The notes beneath the pieces were generated by a model. That model made no database searches and was not told the origin of the DNA. It saw only the letters and a list, made by a program, of their open reading frames with translations. 64,000 bases of DNA, from contig OX344754.2 in assembly GCA_947034885.2 (NCBI GenBank), positions 16,138,501 to 16,202,500 on the forward strand. Reading direction: 5' to 3'. This DNA comes from Thuidium tamariscinum. Taxonomy: Eukaryota > Streptophyta > Bryopsida > Hypnales > Thuidiaceae. Positions 36,101-48,676 of this stretch are shown piece after piece (the stretch's first letter is position 1; each line of letters begins with the position of its first letter). The position numbers were made by a program, and so were the translations under genes.

Positions 36101-37466
36101 CTTGACTAGTGTGGGGTTCGAGCTCATTGGACCCATCAAGTGGTACATGCAACTTGTGGCTTGTTACAACTAGTGAGATGATGCATGAAAGCTACACAAC
36201 CAACTTGCTACCTAACCCCCCCCCCCCTAAATTGTGATATTGTGTAAGATACATGAGATAGATTAACAAACTTTATTAATAAACTAGAGTGCAATTTTCA
36301 TGATAGCCCTTTTTTTTCCTCTCTATTCATGTCTTCAAGTGAATTTAATTAAATCTAATAAAAATTATAATAATAAGTATTTTTACATAATAGAGCAATT
36401 TACTTTCTGACAACACCTAAAAGCTAATCATTCAACAATAAGAGAGAAAAATACTCCAACCTTTATTTTTATAATTGGTCTACATAAAAAGTTTATTTAC
36501 ATAACAACAACCGTTTAAAAATCCCAACATTTAATTACATAAAAAAAAATGACAAAAAATTAAGTGAATACAAATAATAGCTATAATAGAGTCAATCCTA
36601 GTGGAGGCTAAAAATAATAATAAAATTCTATTTCCTAGAGTATATACACTGATAATCAACACAAACTCAAATATGACACCTACATTTAAACCAAACAACT
36701 TCACAAAAGTCTAGATATTGATTATTTAAGATAGACAAGTTTTATTAATTTGAGTCTATTCTTGCCTTTGAGTACATCTAGACTTTGTACTTTATGAACT
36801 TATAACTTATTCATATAGTCTCCAAGTTATGTATGCTCAAGAGTATTGGAATCCTCTTTTAGTTGCCAATAAGGTCCAATAAAAATCATTTATATTTAAT
36901 AATAGTAGCTAAGCTCAATTCTAATTAGCAATGATTGTAGATGCACATCCCTTAAACAAAAATGTCCCTCAAACTTAAAGGAGGTGTATCAAGAGTAGCA
37001 CTTACACTTGTTTAAGATCTACAAATCTTGAAGAGTTGAAGACAACTATATTATTCAAATGATGTACAATTGGTAGAAAATGGTTTAGGAAACCAATAAA
37101 ATTCGGGTTTTTTCCAAGCTTATATAAATATAATACAAATTTGTGGAAAAACATACATAGATGTAGCTATTGTGGACCATAGACTAGCACACAAGTGTTC
37201 CCCCAAACATCCAAAAGCAACAAGCCCTAAGCTTTTATCACTTATAGGAGATTGGCCATTGCAAAACCACCTTCATCCCCGTGACAACTTCTGGTACCAC
37301 AACTCTTGTGTTTGGGTCCACTTGTGCGTGACTTTATTTTAGGTGTTGATAAACAAATCTTGTGACATTTTATTTATTTATTTTTTAACAAATGAGGGGA
37401 ACCCATTCTTGTGACATATGGGTGCTTCTACCTAAGAGGATGTCAAATAAAATTCAAAAAATTTCT
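33120..37466. other. AT-rich intergenic DNA
   Basis: The frames at 33129-33479 and 33606-33836 show no recognisable domain or supporting splice context. A C-run lies at 36219-36228. The listed MITE at 35782-36098 is the only defined element. Confidence 0.4.
35782..36098. mobile_element. CATTAGAAGAAATTTGA-ended MITE, second copy
   Basis: CATTAGAAGAAATTTGAAGG at 35783 is matched inverted by CCCCCAAATCCCTTCTAATG ending near 36097. The interior shares the GAGTTCTTGGATCATGGGAA block seen in other family members (for example near 56010) and an AT-rich middle. Length about 317 bp; no coding capacity. Confidence 0.65.
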
Positions 37467-37760
37467 ACCCTAGAAAATAAAAAAGTAAGTTTCAAACCTT
37501 TTCTTTCTTTCTTTTACCTTAGAAAATAAAAAAGTAAGTTTCAAACCTTTTCTTTCTTTCTTTTACCCTAGAAAATAAAAAAGTAAGTTTCAAACCTTTT
37601 CTTTTTTTCTTTTATCCTAGAAAATAAAAAAGTAAGTTTGAAACCTTTTCTTTCTTCTTTTACCGTAGAAAATAAAAAAGCAAATTTCAAACCTTTTCTT
37701 TCTTTCTTTTATCCTAGAAAATAAAAAAGTAAGTTTGAAACCTTTTCTTTCTTTCTTTTA
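37467..37760. repeat. 49-bp minisatellite, six units
   Basis: Six head-to-tail units start at 37467, 37516, 37565, 37613, 37662 and 37711. The unit is ACCCTAGAAAATAAAAAAGT followed by AAGTTTCAAACC and a TTTTC(TTTC)n pyrimidine run. Units differ by only a few bases. The array ends about 100 bp before the GC-rich promoter of the next gene. Confidence 0.95.
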
Positions 37761-38241
37761 TTGGGTTGCCCCAATCATGGAAGATGGCCCCCTTTTTATA
37801 ATCTCCTCACTCCACGACAACCATTTTCAAACCCCAACATATTTGAACATGCCCCTTTTCAAACCTCCCAATAAAAACGGAGAGTCGGAGGCCCTGACGA
37901 GGCCTGATTGCGCGGCTCCGCAATCGTGTCCATTTTCCCAGCCATTTCCGTGTCGGTCTGCCTCCTTGTGTGTGTGTTCCGTTGGTTGCAGTGTTTCCCT
38001 GGCGATGGCATTAGGGTTTTGAGGCGCTTGCATGGTGCGGCTCCTGCGCGCATCGCATGGGCGTGGTCGCGCGCTCACTGCGCCGTGCGTGCGGGCCGGG
38101 GCTCCTCATCATCTCGCGCTCGCCGTAACGTAAAACCACACCGAGCGCCTCCGTTTTGTCCTTCCCTTTCGCCGTTGCGCGCTTGCTTTCTCGTTTGCTC
38201 GTTCCGTTTTTCTTTGGGGGTCTTGAGGTCGGGTTGGGAAG
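37761..38241 (+). promoter_or_regulatory. CpG-rich promoter and leader of the wHTH-WRC gene
   Basis: The sequence switches from AT-rich to CpG-rich at about 37880 and stays so to the start codon (for example GCGCGCATCGCATGGGCGTG near 38047). Open frames on both strands here reflect GC content, not genes. The TSS is not determinable. Confidence 0.45.
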
Positions 38242-40809
38242 ATGGAGGACGACGGGGAGATTGCGACGACGGTGGTGACCAAAGCGCGGTCCGCGTATAC
38301 TTGGTTGGACAAGCTTCGGTTTCTGAAGGGTTTGTTGCCCCCACCTCCGGAAGACGTCTCGCGTAAGCTGTGGAGTACACACTCCGGTTTGTCACGTAAT
38401 AGAATATAATATAATAGATTATCGTTGGCTTGACATTGCCATCGTGGCATTGCCGTTGTGTTGTGTGGTTGCGGTATTGTTTGTTTGCTGAATGGTGAAT
38501 ATTGTGACTGCAGTGGTGAATGTGCGAGATTCGCACCCGGTGCACCAATGCTTGGACCTCGATGTGGTCAGCTTGGAGGAGACGTGCAAGGTGTTGTTTA
38601 ATGTGAAGGAGAAGCTTGGCCGAAAGAGTCGGAAACTCTGTCTGGCCACGGAGCATATTTTAATTAAGGAGTTGAAGCAGTGTACCGGACAGTCGGATGA
38701 TGGGAAGGCGAATGGGCGGTTGGAGGTTTGGGAGGATCGAGTGGAAGAGACTGCGGTGGGGAGTATGAACGGGGCTGCAGTGGAGGAAGACCGGTTCTGG
38801 ACGTCAGGCGCCTCGGAACGGTCGTCAGAGGAAGCGCCCACCAGCATTTTGTCGCCGAAGCCTACGACACCTGTGCTGAGTGAACAAAACGGGTGCAGAT
38901 CGTCGTCTCCGTTAAAGCAAAATGGGAGAACCTCCCGGCTGCTGGAATCGTTTGCAAGTGAACCACCACCTGCTCGCAGTAACGCTGCTGTGACTCGAAA
39001 TCGACGGAGCGTTTCCGACCTCGCGGCGAACGTGAGATCCCTCTCTGTGCGAACGTTTAGGGTGCGAGGGATAAGAGTTTTCTTTCATGATTTCTATTCT
39101 TGGTTGTTGTGATGTCTTCAAGCAGTGATTTGTGTACCACGTACATTGATCTGGATCTCCTCGTTTTCCAAGTTTTCGAGTGAATATGAATGAAGGAGGG
39201 GTTGTTCAATATAGATGTGTTCCACTTGTCTCAAAACAGATTGCTGCGAAGACCCAGAAGCTATACAAGTTTGAGGAGGCGAGGGTAGTTACACAAGAGC
39301 ACAGGCAACAGAGGTGGGACGTCTTTTTTATTACATTTAATCGCATTAGAGAGGGATGGAACGTTTCATTTTTTCATTGAATCGAAGAATTTTTCACGGT
39401 TTATTTGTTAGTGTCTTCAATAATTCAAGCGCTCGAGTCACTGTACATTCATTATCTATACTTTCCACTCGTGATGATGGCCTATGCTCCTGAGGAAGTC
39501 TAGCTTGGAATGTGTGGAAATTGATACTGCATATTTATAAGAGCAGTTTGCTGGGATTACCTTCCTCACAATCATGCGCTCGTTCTTTGATATCTAAACA
39601 TATACCTGAAACAGAAATCAGAGGAGGTAGCAGCGCAAGTATGTTTTTTTCAAGTCGCTCATAGGTGTGTGGTTTTTGTTGGTTGAAGGTCGGGCTTGAA
39701 AAGGAGACAGAGCTCCGAGGAAAATGGTACGCTCATTTGTATCTCAGGTTGCTAGAATCACATTGACAGTATCTATAGACCCTATCTGCCCAGAAGACCT
39801 CAAGAGATGACTGACTTTCTGCCCAGTTTTCATATTTCGTAGAGGAAACGTACAGACATTCTAATCGATTCGGACACTTCTTATTATTCCTCGTCTTGTA
39901 ATACCAGCGGGGAGTTCATTACTCTGAAGAGTCGTTTATTGGGAACTACTGAATTGTTTTGGATTCTCTGTCTAATAGCGTTCATGATTGAACACAGGTA
40001 ATACCAAGCGGCAACCAATATTGGCGCTGGAACCAGCTGTTACCAAGCCATCACCAACGCCGGTACTAGAACTAGCATCTGATCATCCCAGTAAGAGACC
40101 AGCTGACAGCCTGGTATACATTACCTACCAAGTGTTTCTGCAAGCGGGAAGAGGGGGTCTGACAGCTCGAGAAGCTGCTTCTCGAATCGAGGATGCGGGG
40201 CTTGGTGCTGTCTTTCAAGGCCTTGTGAAACCTCGCATTAAGATCGGTAAAATTATCCGAAATAACCCTTATTACTTCCAAGCGGGGGAAGGCAGATACA
40301 TCTTGTGTGAAGCTATTGTTGGGGTGACTCAGCCCACACCATCACCATTGCCGCAGATCCCACCTGAAACCAATGTACAGGACAAACCACTGTCGGTGAA
40401 AGCGGATAGCAGGAAAGAGGCGGCGGCCATGGCTCGAAGGGAAGGAACGGCAAGGTATTGGGCCCAAATGAATGCCAATGGGCGGACCAGAGTAGCAAAG
40501 AACCGACATTCTAAGCCTGGTGCAAGTAGGTCCAAGTTGCAACCACCAGTGCATTGGAAAAGTGACGAGAGCTGCGTCACTCGTAAAGATGGCGAATGGG
40601 AAGCGAAGTCTGCCAAAGATGAATCTGAAGCGGTTGTTCAAGCGCACTCTAAACCCCGATTAAAAGGCATGTACAAAACTGCTGTTGGTGGGAAACCGTG
40701 CAAGAGGTCAGACGGTAAGAATTGGCAATGCCCACTAATGGCACCGCCCAATTCGAACTACTGCGAACACCACCAGAAGAGAATGATGAAGGATACAGCT
40801 GAGTCTTAG
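38242..40809 (+). CDS. Winged-helix (HARE-HTH-like) and WRC zinc-finger protein, five coding exons
   Basis: Proposed exons 38242-38362, 38514-39061, 39240-39313, 39689-39726 and 39998-40809 join in frame to 530 residues; all junctions are GT-AG. Residues 1-100 (from MEDDGEIATTVV; LEETCKVLFNVKEKLGRKSR near 58-77) are helical and of no family I know. Residues 297-365 (SLVYITYQVFLQAGRGGLTA to EGRYILCE) resemble a HARE-HTH-type winged helix. Residues 495-519 form a perfect WRC finger: C495-x9-C505-x10-C516-x2-H519 in CKRSDGKNWQC and NYCEHH, with adjacent lysines. WRC fingers bind DNA and carry nuclear signals in plant GRF and related proteins, so a nuclear DNA- or chromatin-binding role is likely. 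The middle exons are the weak point: exon 2 could instead end at 39031, also in phase. Exons 1, 2 and 5 are firm. Confidence 0.8.
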
Positions 40810-41600
40810 CATTCTTGAAGAAGCGTCTAGATTGTGAAGATAAATTCATTGGAATAGTTTGTCGAAGACTGTTCCCTGTACTAGAGTAAACAAGTTGGAA
40901 GCTGTCTGCGCAAGATCAAGCAGGCTATTTTTCGGTGGATCTCCTACAACAATTCAGTGTCAAGGAGTCGGAATTGAGAGAAGGAAGTGTATACTTGGGA
41001 ATCCTGGCATCTGGTCATGTGGTGTAGCATTCTTGATTCCTTCTGATATCAGCAAGGAATGTGCAGTGAACTCAAAACATTAGGACATTACATACATTAA
41101 CCCCTGAATGCTGGGGGAGATTTTCACAAAGTGGATAGGAAGTGCCAGATTGATTGCCAGAGCGTGAGTTGAGGGTTGCTCTTTTGTGTCTTAGAATCGT
41201 TCTTAGGGTTTCCTGTTTGCAATTTTTGAGGAGAACCCCGGCCAGATTTCTGTATGACGAACCTCTAAATCGATCGTTGGCTCCTCAGGTGCGTTATTTG
41301 TTTGCCTAAACGGTGAGGATTTTTGTGGCAAATTTTTGCAACTTCTGAAGTACGTGAAAGAGGGCAACGAAGACGATGAGAGATTCAGGATCATTTGCTA
41401 CTCGAAAGTACTGGATTTCTTTTTTTTGAAACAATTAATTCTGGATTTGACTTTGCAGAAGGATATCTGTTTCTTGTGTAGCATAGATTGTTTTCGTTCT
41501 TTTTCAAATTGCTCTTGTGCTAGAATTTCGTTGCAACCTTCTTGAAATTGCTCTTGATCATGTTCGCTTGTTGAGATTGCTGCCGTTTTCTTAGTTTCAG
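40810..41600 (+). other. 3' untranslated region and flank of the wHTH-WRC gene
   Basis: GC-balanced sequence continues for several hundred bases after the TAG at 40807-40809 and contains no conserved frame. It fades into the AT-rich background after about 41750. Confidence 0.4.
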
Positions 41601-42527
41601 ATTGGCATGATTGGCAACACTGAACCTTTATCCTTCTATTCCTGAGCCTTCAGTTGTGTAAGGCTGTAAGACCGATCAAGACAATTAGGGTCCGATTGAC
41701 AAACGAAAACCGTTTTAACTGACAGAACCGCTTCTTTTTCTCAATCAGTTTTTCATGTCCAACATTGATATTATAGGAGAGGGCTCTAAAACAGTGCGAA
41801 CACTTTCAAGTGTCCAGTAGGAGGCTGTGAAATGGATACCTGATTGTGGGTGTGGTAAAATGGCCTTTCAATTATATTAGAGCATCATAAGATTTGGTTT
41901 ATACTTTTCAATGGATGGTTTTAAGAGCCACACTAGGTTCTTTCCTAACTAAGTGGATAGGTGTTTACTAATTTTAATCAAAATAAGAATTGGTAGTCCA
42001 ACTACCTTTTTACAAATGTTAAAAATTCTGAAATAATGATTGATTCAAGCATTCATCTCAGTTTTAGAAAGGGTTGCATTTAGAAATCATCTCTATTATT
42101 TTTTACATGTTGCAATGCTAGTTTTTGAACAACCAGTTTTTTTTAAAAGTAAGCATGTGTGGGTTTCCAATGCCTATGAATCAGAAATAGGGACCTATGC
42201 TAAATTTCGTTTAAAAATTCATAAATAATTCATAAATGCTCCAAAATTTATGAAATTAGTTATATTAGATTCCTTGTTTACTTAATTACTTCTCTTTCAT
42301 TGGAGAATGAGCAAAAAATATTACCATCTAAAAAATATATGATAAAGGTGGACCAGCCCTTAAATGAGCTATTTCTGAGCCTTATTTGATTTTAAATTAG
42401 TACTTTTGATTCACCACTTTTGAATGGTTTCTTGACATTCATAACGTTTTGTGTTTGTTTCGGAGTCAAACTAATAGTAGGTCTAGTTTCAATTGCTTTT
42501 AAATCTAATTCCTATTGGTGTTGACAT

Positions 42528-43876
42528 TAACTTTTAAATGACTAAGGCCTTTTTCCAATTGCCATTTTTATAGTAAAGAATATAAAAATTTGAAAACTAT
42601 ATTTTGTACATCTAATCATAGGATCTTACATCTTACCAGTATGAGAATGTGTGAAAAAATTTGAAAATTTCTTAATGCACGAATTGCAAGATATTTGTAT
42701 TTAAAGTGGAAAAAAACAAGATTTTCAGTATATTGTAGAATTGGATTGTTTGACTTCGAACCTTTTTAACTCAAATTCTATACACTATAGAGTTTTGAAC
42801 TTTAAATATTTATAGTGGAGAATTGAGTTGAGAGTTTAAGAAAGAAAAGAAAATGCAAAATAACTAAATTTTATTCTTTAACCTTAGAAGGATAGGTTGG
42901 TTTCTTTGGAAATTAAATTATCCTTTTTGCAACCAAGCAATTCATCTACTTAAAAAAACTCAAAAGTATTCATTGGAGACCAAACTATTGTTTATGACCT
43001 TTCCTTTTTGCACAAAATTTCAAAAGATAAACAATTGCACTTTTGTCTTATATGCAAAAATTCTTTGTCATCCATCAAATACTAAGTATCCACAATAGCA
43101 TTATAGGGTATAAAAATAATTAAGTAGAAGTAGAAACAAGTTAGAAGGAAAACCTAACTTATTAATATCAACTTATATAATTTATAAAATTTTATTCAAA
43201 GATTACATTTTTATCTACATTTGAAGCTTTTATTCATTCTATTTGGACTAATAATGAGAAAGTTATGAACAATCTTAGTTTTTCAAGCAATCTAAGCATC
43301 TTCTTGAAAAAATGACTTATAGAATTCATTTTTTAATGCAATTTTTAGAACTTTTCAAAAAAAATGCTAGATAGGATTATATTCTCTTATTAGAGCAATA
43401 TCAACGTTGGGATTATTGTGATTCCATCTTAAAGCTATAAACAAATTTAGTTTATTCTTCAATCTTTTACTTATTTCTACTTAACTATTTTAATGAGTGA
43501 AAATTAAGTGTTTCTTTTCCTAAATTTTCTTTTAGATTCTCAAGTTAACTATTTAACCTAAATAAGTAGAAAATAAAAATGAGTAGTGCAAAAATTTTGA
43601 ACTAAAAAGATTCAAAGCCAAAAAATCTACTCAAGCAAAGTACAAAAAAACTTGTTTTCGTCACTTTAAATGCAAATTTCTTGCAATCTACATGGTCAAA
43701 GTTTCTAAAATTTCTTCCACGTACATATAAACTAATCAAAATATAAGATCCTATCGTTGGATATGGCAAAAAATAAAATAAAATATAAAGTTCTTTCCTC
43801 TTTGCAATAGAAATGACAATTTTGAGTGGTTTTTGAATTTTGATAGGAAAATCACCTTAAACCTTAATGGGGTTAA
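42528..43876. mobile_element. TTAACCCCTAAAG-family element, diverged copy
   Basis: The right end TTAATGGGGTTAA lies at about 43864-43876. Family blocks CATAGGATCTTACAT (near 42619) and AAGATCCTATCGTTGGATAT (near 43745) occur once in each orientation, and GAAGCTTTTATTCATTC lies near 43223. The left end is degraded, so the start is approximate. Confidence 0.45.
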
Positions 43877-46800
43877 AATTCAAAATTTTAAAAACATTAA
43901 GGTTGCCTCTCTCTCCCCTATTTTCAAATAATTTGGGCATGCTTTTGTTCCCAATCACCAATTGAAAAAAAAAAAAAAAACATTTCCACAAAGCTAATGA
44001 ATTTTTCTATCTTCAAAAACAGTTTCAAAAAATTTGGACAAAAACTAAGCCCCTAGGTACCTGCCCAAAATCTTATTTATCCCTTGAATATGTGGTCCTT
44101 TAGGGCTTAAATATTTTATTAGAGTTTGGAGCCTATAAACTTGTTTCCAAATGTAGGATGGATAAGAGATTTGGATTATTCTTTGATGATCTACACTATA
44201 ATGCACACTTGCTTTCTAAAGCACATTCTACTTTAAGGAAGAATAATCCATTATAGGGAAAATTAGGAGTTTATCTTTATGCCATTGCTGAATTTTCATT
44301 TTTTTTAGATTCCTACATAGATACAAAGTGAGAAATTTCTAAGAACTATTACAAATGCATAGTTTATTTTTTCGTGAATTTCTTATGAATTTTTGAAGTT
44401 TAATGTTCATCATGGTCCAAAAAAGTCTTTAGATTTTTCCCAAACTACCAAAAAATGTATCTAGATATAATGTTCATCTTATTCATATAAAGTAGGAACT
44501 ATATCTTTAGCATGGCTACAATATGAAGGCCTAAAAAAGTCAATTTTTGTACCAAAATTACACTCTAAAGGTGGAAGTGCTTCGTCTTCTTGTTATTTGC
44601 ATTGCTAATTCCAATTCTATTGACAATTCTTCGTTGTTGTCTTTATAGGGTTTAAGATCAAGGTTTTAGCTAGGCTTTTATAATCTTTGTTGGCATTGCA
44701 ACAAAGATAGTTTTACAAGAAATGCCAATGAAGGAGACAAAACATGCTTTTGGCTATATAGCAATCTTAAACAACTAAGAGATCAAAATCTTGTCCAAGA
44801 AGCTTTTGAAAAACCCAATGCAATGCTTACTCTTGCCATTGTGGCAAAGTGAGAATAGCATCATCATGATAAAGTACACATGCTAAAGTACAAAAAAAAT
44901 AGGAGGTTTATATCATTCCCAAGGCCAATCTCAATAATTATTATTTTTGGATTAAGATATCTATGTGATGGTTAAATTTCCATTGCCAAAGTCTCTAGAG
45001 CCAAATTTTCTATTCAAGAATAAGAAAGTGAATTAATGGTGATGATGGAATTAGATGTTTAGAGATTGCAACACTAAAAAAATGAGTTGGATTTAAGAAA
45101 AGTTGAATTCTCTTCATGTAACAAAGTTGGGTTGTTCATTGTTGCCAACATTTGAGATTACAAGCTTACAAATGATATACACTCTACATGATTATTTACT
45201 ACAAGAAGCAAATTTACTAAGGATCCTAAAGAACTTCCACTACAAGAAGCTTTGTGAACAATGTAGCTACACAAAAATTTCAATAAAATGAATTCTCTTT
45301 AATTATGCACTTACAATAGTGACAAACCTACTATAGATTCCTTAAATATATCAAGAATCTATCAATATTATACATACATCTAATCAAAGAATTTCCATAT
45401 ATCAAATGGATTCAAATAAATAATGGAGTTGCCAAATTTTTTGTTGGAGATTATTGGAAATAAAATAAAATAATATTTTTCTTTTTAAAGCATTTTGCAC
45501 ACCTAATGAATAAAGTACATAAATTTTCAAGGTAATAATGTTGAAATGTTGTTGTCTTCTGTTGGAATATTTAATTGATGGTGATGAGTTGATATTGAAA
45601 ATAAGTATATTCAAAAGCAATCTATAGTCTTATAGTTATCTTTATTAGAACATTCTCACTTTTGAGAATAGAATAAAAAAATAAATTGGTCCTCAAATAA
45701 TTCTTTAATTTTCAAAGGTCAAATTTTGGTTTATTAAAATAATAAAATTTTAGGATAAAGGACATTCAAATTTTTTGAAGGAAAATTGACTACTTAGTCA
45801 CTCATGTGGATTTTGTTTTATGACTTAAGTTGTGTAACATAGAAATTCTATGGCTTTAGTCATGTATATTTGCATTTTATACACCCTATATTCATCAATA
45901 CAAAAATTTATATCACTAAATATTTTCCAAACCAATTTCAACCTAATGCAAACATATGCATTTTTTATATTAAAAATTTGTCACCCCTTAAAAATGGTAA
46001 TGCACTATTAATTGAATAAGATATACAAATAATAAATCTATTTATTGTTATCTTTGTTACATTGCGGACATCTAGACCTTGTTTTGAATTTCACAATATT
46101 ATATTTTATAGAAACTTGGTTTCTATTTCATACTTTATATTGAAGGATTTTGGCATTCAAACATTCTATAATATTTAAAGATTAATGTATACATAAATTT
46201 TTGACTAAAAAAACAAATTATTTAATGACAACAGATTTGTATTTATGCCATGTGTTGAAATTCAAAAACCTAACAAAGCTTTTGATTTAAGACTAAGAAC
46301 AAATTACCCCCTAAAGGACTAGTTCAGATCTATTTCCCATTTGTCTAACATCATGTTCAAGTTGAATATATGTAGCCTTTTAGATTGTGTTTAACAATCA
46401 ATCCTATATTTTAATTACTTTAAAGTATAAATTGTATATCTCTTTGAGAAATCTCAATTTGTTTTGTGAAAAATTGTAATTGTTATCAATTTTGTTGGAA
46501 AAATTCAAAATAAATAAGTAAAATTGCAAAAATAATCCAAATTATTTGAAAATTTCCCAAGAGTTACAATTAGTAATGAAAATTATTGTGGAATATTTTC
46601 AATTGGTTACTTTATTTTTTGCACCCAAATCAAGCACAACAAAGACCTTGAAGTCAAATTTGACCATTTAATCTAATTTTTATTTTTATTTAATTAATGA
46701 ATAAAATTTTAATAATTTTGGCTAGTATAAAAATGTATTTTCTAGTTTGTTTGTTTTCATAAATTTTTATGTAAAAATAAAATTATTGTAATTTTTTAGA

Positions 46801-48161
46801 GGTATATGTGGAAATAAAATTATAGTCTAGGGTATCAATTATAATATATATTAGAATAATTTGGAATTTTAACCTTAAATGAAATTTAGAATGACAAACT
46901 TATTTTTTTATTAAATTTGAAAATCTATTTCAAAAGGAAAAAATATGAATGAAGAACACAATCTCTTTTATTTTAAAAATTTTAACACATTGAGTGTGCA
47001 ACTACAATAGCTCTTTCAATTTTTGGATTCTTCCCAAATCTCAAGATGCAATAGGATGAAAACTTATTGAGCTTCATTTTCTTAGTTAACATCAAATACC
47101 AAAATTGATTATATTTAGAGTTACAATCAGGATTGACTAAGGAGCATCCACTTTGGGGATGCATGGACCTATTATCATTTTCTTTCTAATTTATTGGTAC
47201 ATATTAGTTGGTGCAATCATAGTCCATTTAATCCTCAAAGCTCTAAGGCATCACTTCAAACTATTTTTCTTTTTTGGGTAGGCTCTTTCTAGTAAAATAT
47301 TAGTTGGATTCTTGTGAGATTTTTACTAGAGGTGTATTTCATTGTAAGCTTGATGTCTAAAAATTTTTAGACCAATCCAAATTATAGTTAAAGAGTTGTG
47401 CCTCAAAAATATATATTTTTTTAATTAATTTTGGGCAGCTATGATAGATAGGTCCAACTGAACTAAAAAAATTTACACTTACTTTCAACAAGCTTGGTTA
47501 TATATTCCTAAAATTTGAAAGGTATATAAGCATAGGATGTTGATTTACCAAACTTTGAAATCAAGCTCTATAAGTTTTGAACATTGCCTAAAGAAGCATA
47601 TTGCATGTTGAGAGTATGTATAAAAAGATTTAGCCAAATTGGACCTACCTATCATGACTTCGTAAAATTGCCCACAATTTTTCTCAAAGTCCCTTTTTTA
47701 CCCCCTAAAGAACCAAGTATCCATTCAACGTCTACAAGAAATCTTTGGAAGGTTTCTACAAAGTCATTTTTGGTCCAATATTCATGATATGAAAATACAA
47801 TGTGCAAATAAGTATTCTTTTGTTGAAATTTTTTTTTCTAATGAAGTAATTGAATAGAAAGTTATGTTGTCCTCAATTTATTAGGCAACTATGGACAACA
47901 TGTACAAAATTCCTCCTATAATTTCAAAATTTTGCAAGTGTGTACTTTACATGCAAATGTCAAAAATTAACCATGTGTAGTATAAAAATCTCACTTTAGA
48001 AGGGGTTATAGTTTGCTAGCCCTATTGGGCAAGGTCTAAGAAACGTTTTTCACATATTTTCAAAGTTTATAATCTTTCAATCTATACTATTGAAGCTTTT
48101 GAATTTTTTTGTACATTCCTAGAGAAATCTAGGACAAATGTATATACAATGACTCACAAAA

Positions 48162-48676
48162 GTTATTGTTCACCATATAAATCACTATTATAAATTGAAA
48201 AATTTAAATTTTGAAGTGAAATTTAGACATGTTGTATACAAGTGAATCTACCTTCACGCATAATTTCACTTAAAATAAATTAGTTTTAGACCTATTATTA
48301 TTTGAATGAAAATTATATAGGAAAAGAACTTTGGGGCGAAATTTCTATGGAGCAAAAAATAGAAAGATCAAAATTTTGGGGTCAAGTTTCAATCAATAAA
48401 ATTTCAATGAATAAAATTTCAAAATTCACAAAACTTGTAACATATGGTTCTCATTGACATATACATTCTTCTTATCAAAGAATTGAGACATTTTGACTTC
48501 TCACAAAAAAGTTTTTTTTTCCATAAAAATTTCATTAAAGTATTAGTAGGTCTGAAAGTGATCCATTTTAGGTGAAATTATGCACAAAGATACATTCTCA
48601 AGTTTACAACATGTCTATATTTCACTTCAAAATTTTAATTTCTCAATTTATGAGAGTGATTTATATGGTGACCAAC
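48162..48676. repeat. Foldback element with about 170-bp arms
   Basis: GTTATTGTTCACCATATAAA at 48162 is matched inverted by TTTATATGGTGACCAAC ending at 48676. The arms share AAATTTTGAAGTGAAAT, GACATGTTGTA and GCATAATTTCAC blocks. The spacer of about 170 bp is AT-rich. No coding capacity and no clear target duplication. Confidence 0.7.

Noticed and set aside
36110..36220. GGGTTCGAGCTC near 36114 as a tRNA or SINE B box
   Set aside because: No A box at a suitable distance and no cloverleaf could be drawn.
37467..37760. Minisatellite considered as a CRISPR array
   Set aside because: Units are contiguous with no unique spacers and the sequence is clearly a plant nuclear genome.
38011..38847. 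Several overlapping minus-strand frames of 113-193 codons
   Set aside because: They are antisense to the promoter and first two exons of the wHTH-WRC gene, show no conserved motif, and are explained by high GC content.
39615..39638. Candidate microexon encoding KSEEVAAQ
   Set aside because: Acceptor and donor look good, but in the frame imposed by exon 39240-39313 it introduces a stop. Leaving it out gives a path that stays open through to the WRC domain.
37044..44112. TTTAGGG-like strings (for example CCTTTAGGGCTTAAA near 44098) as telomere remnants
   Set aside because: They are single occurrences at the ends of the TTAACCCCTAAAG elements, not tandem TTTAGGG arrays.
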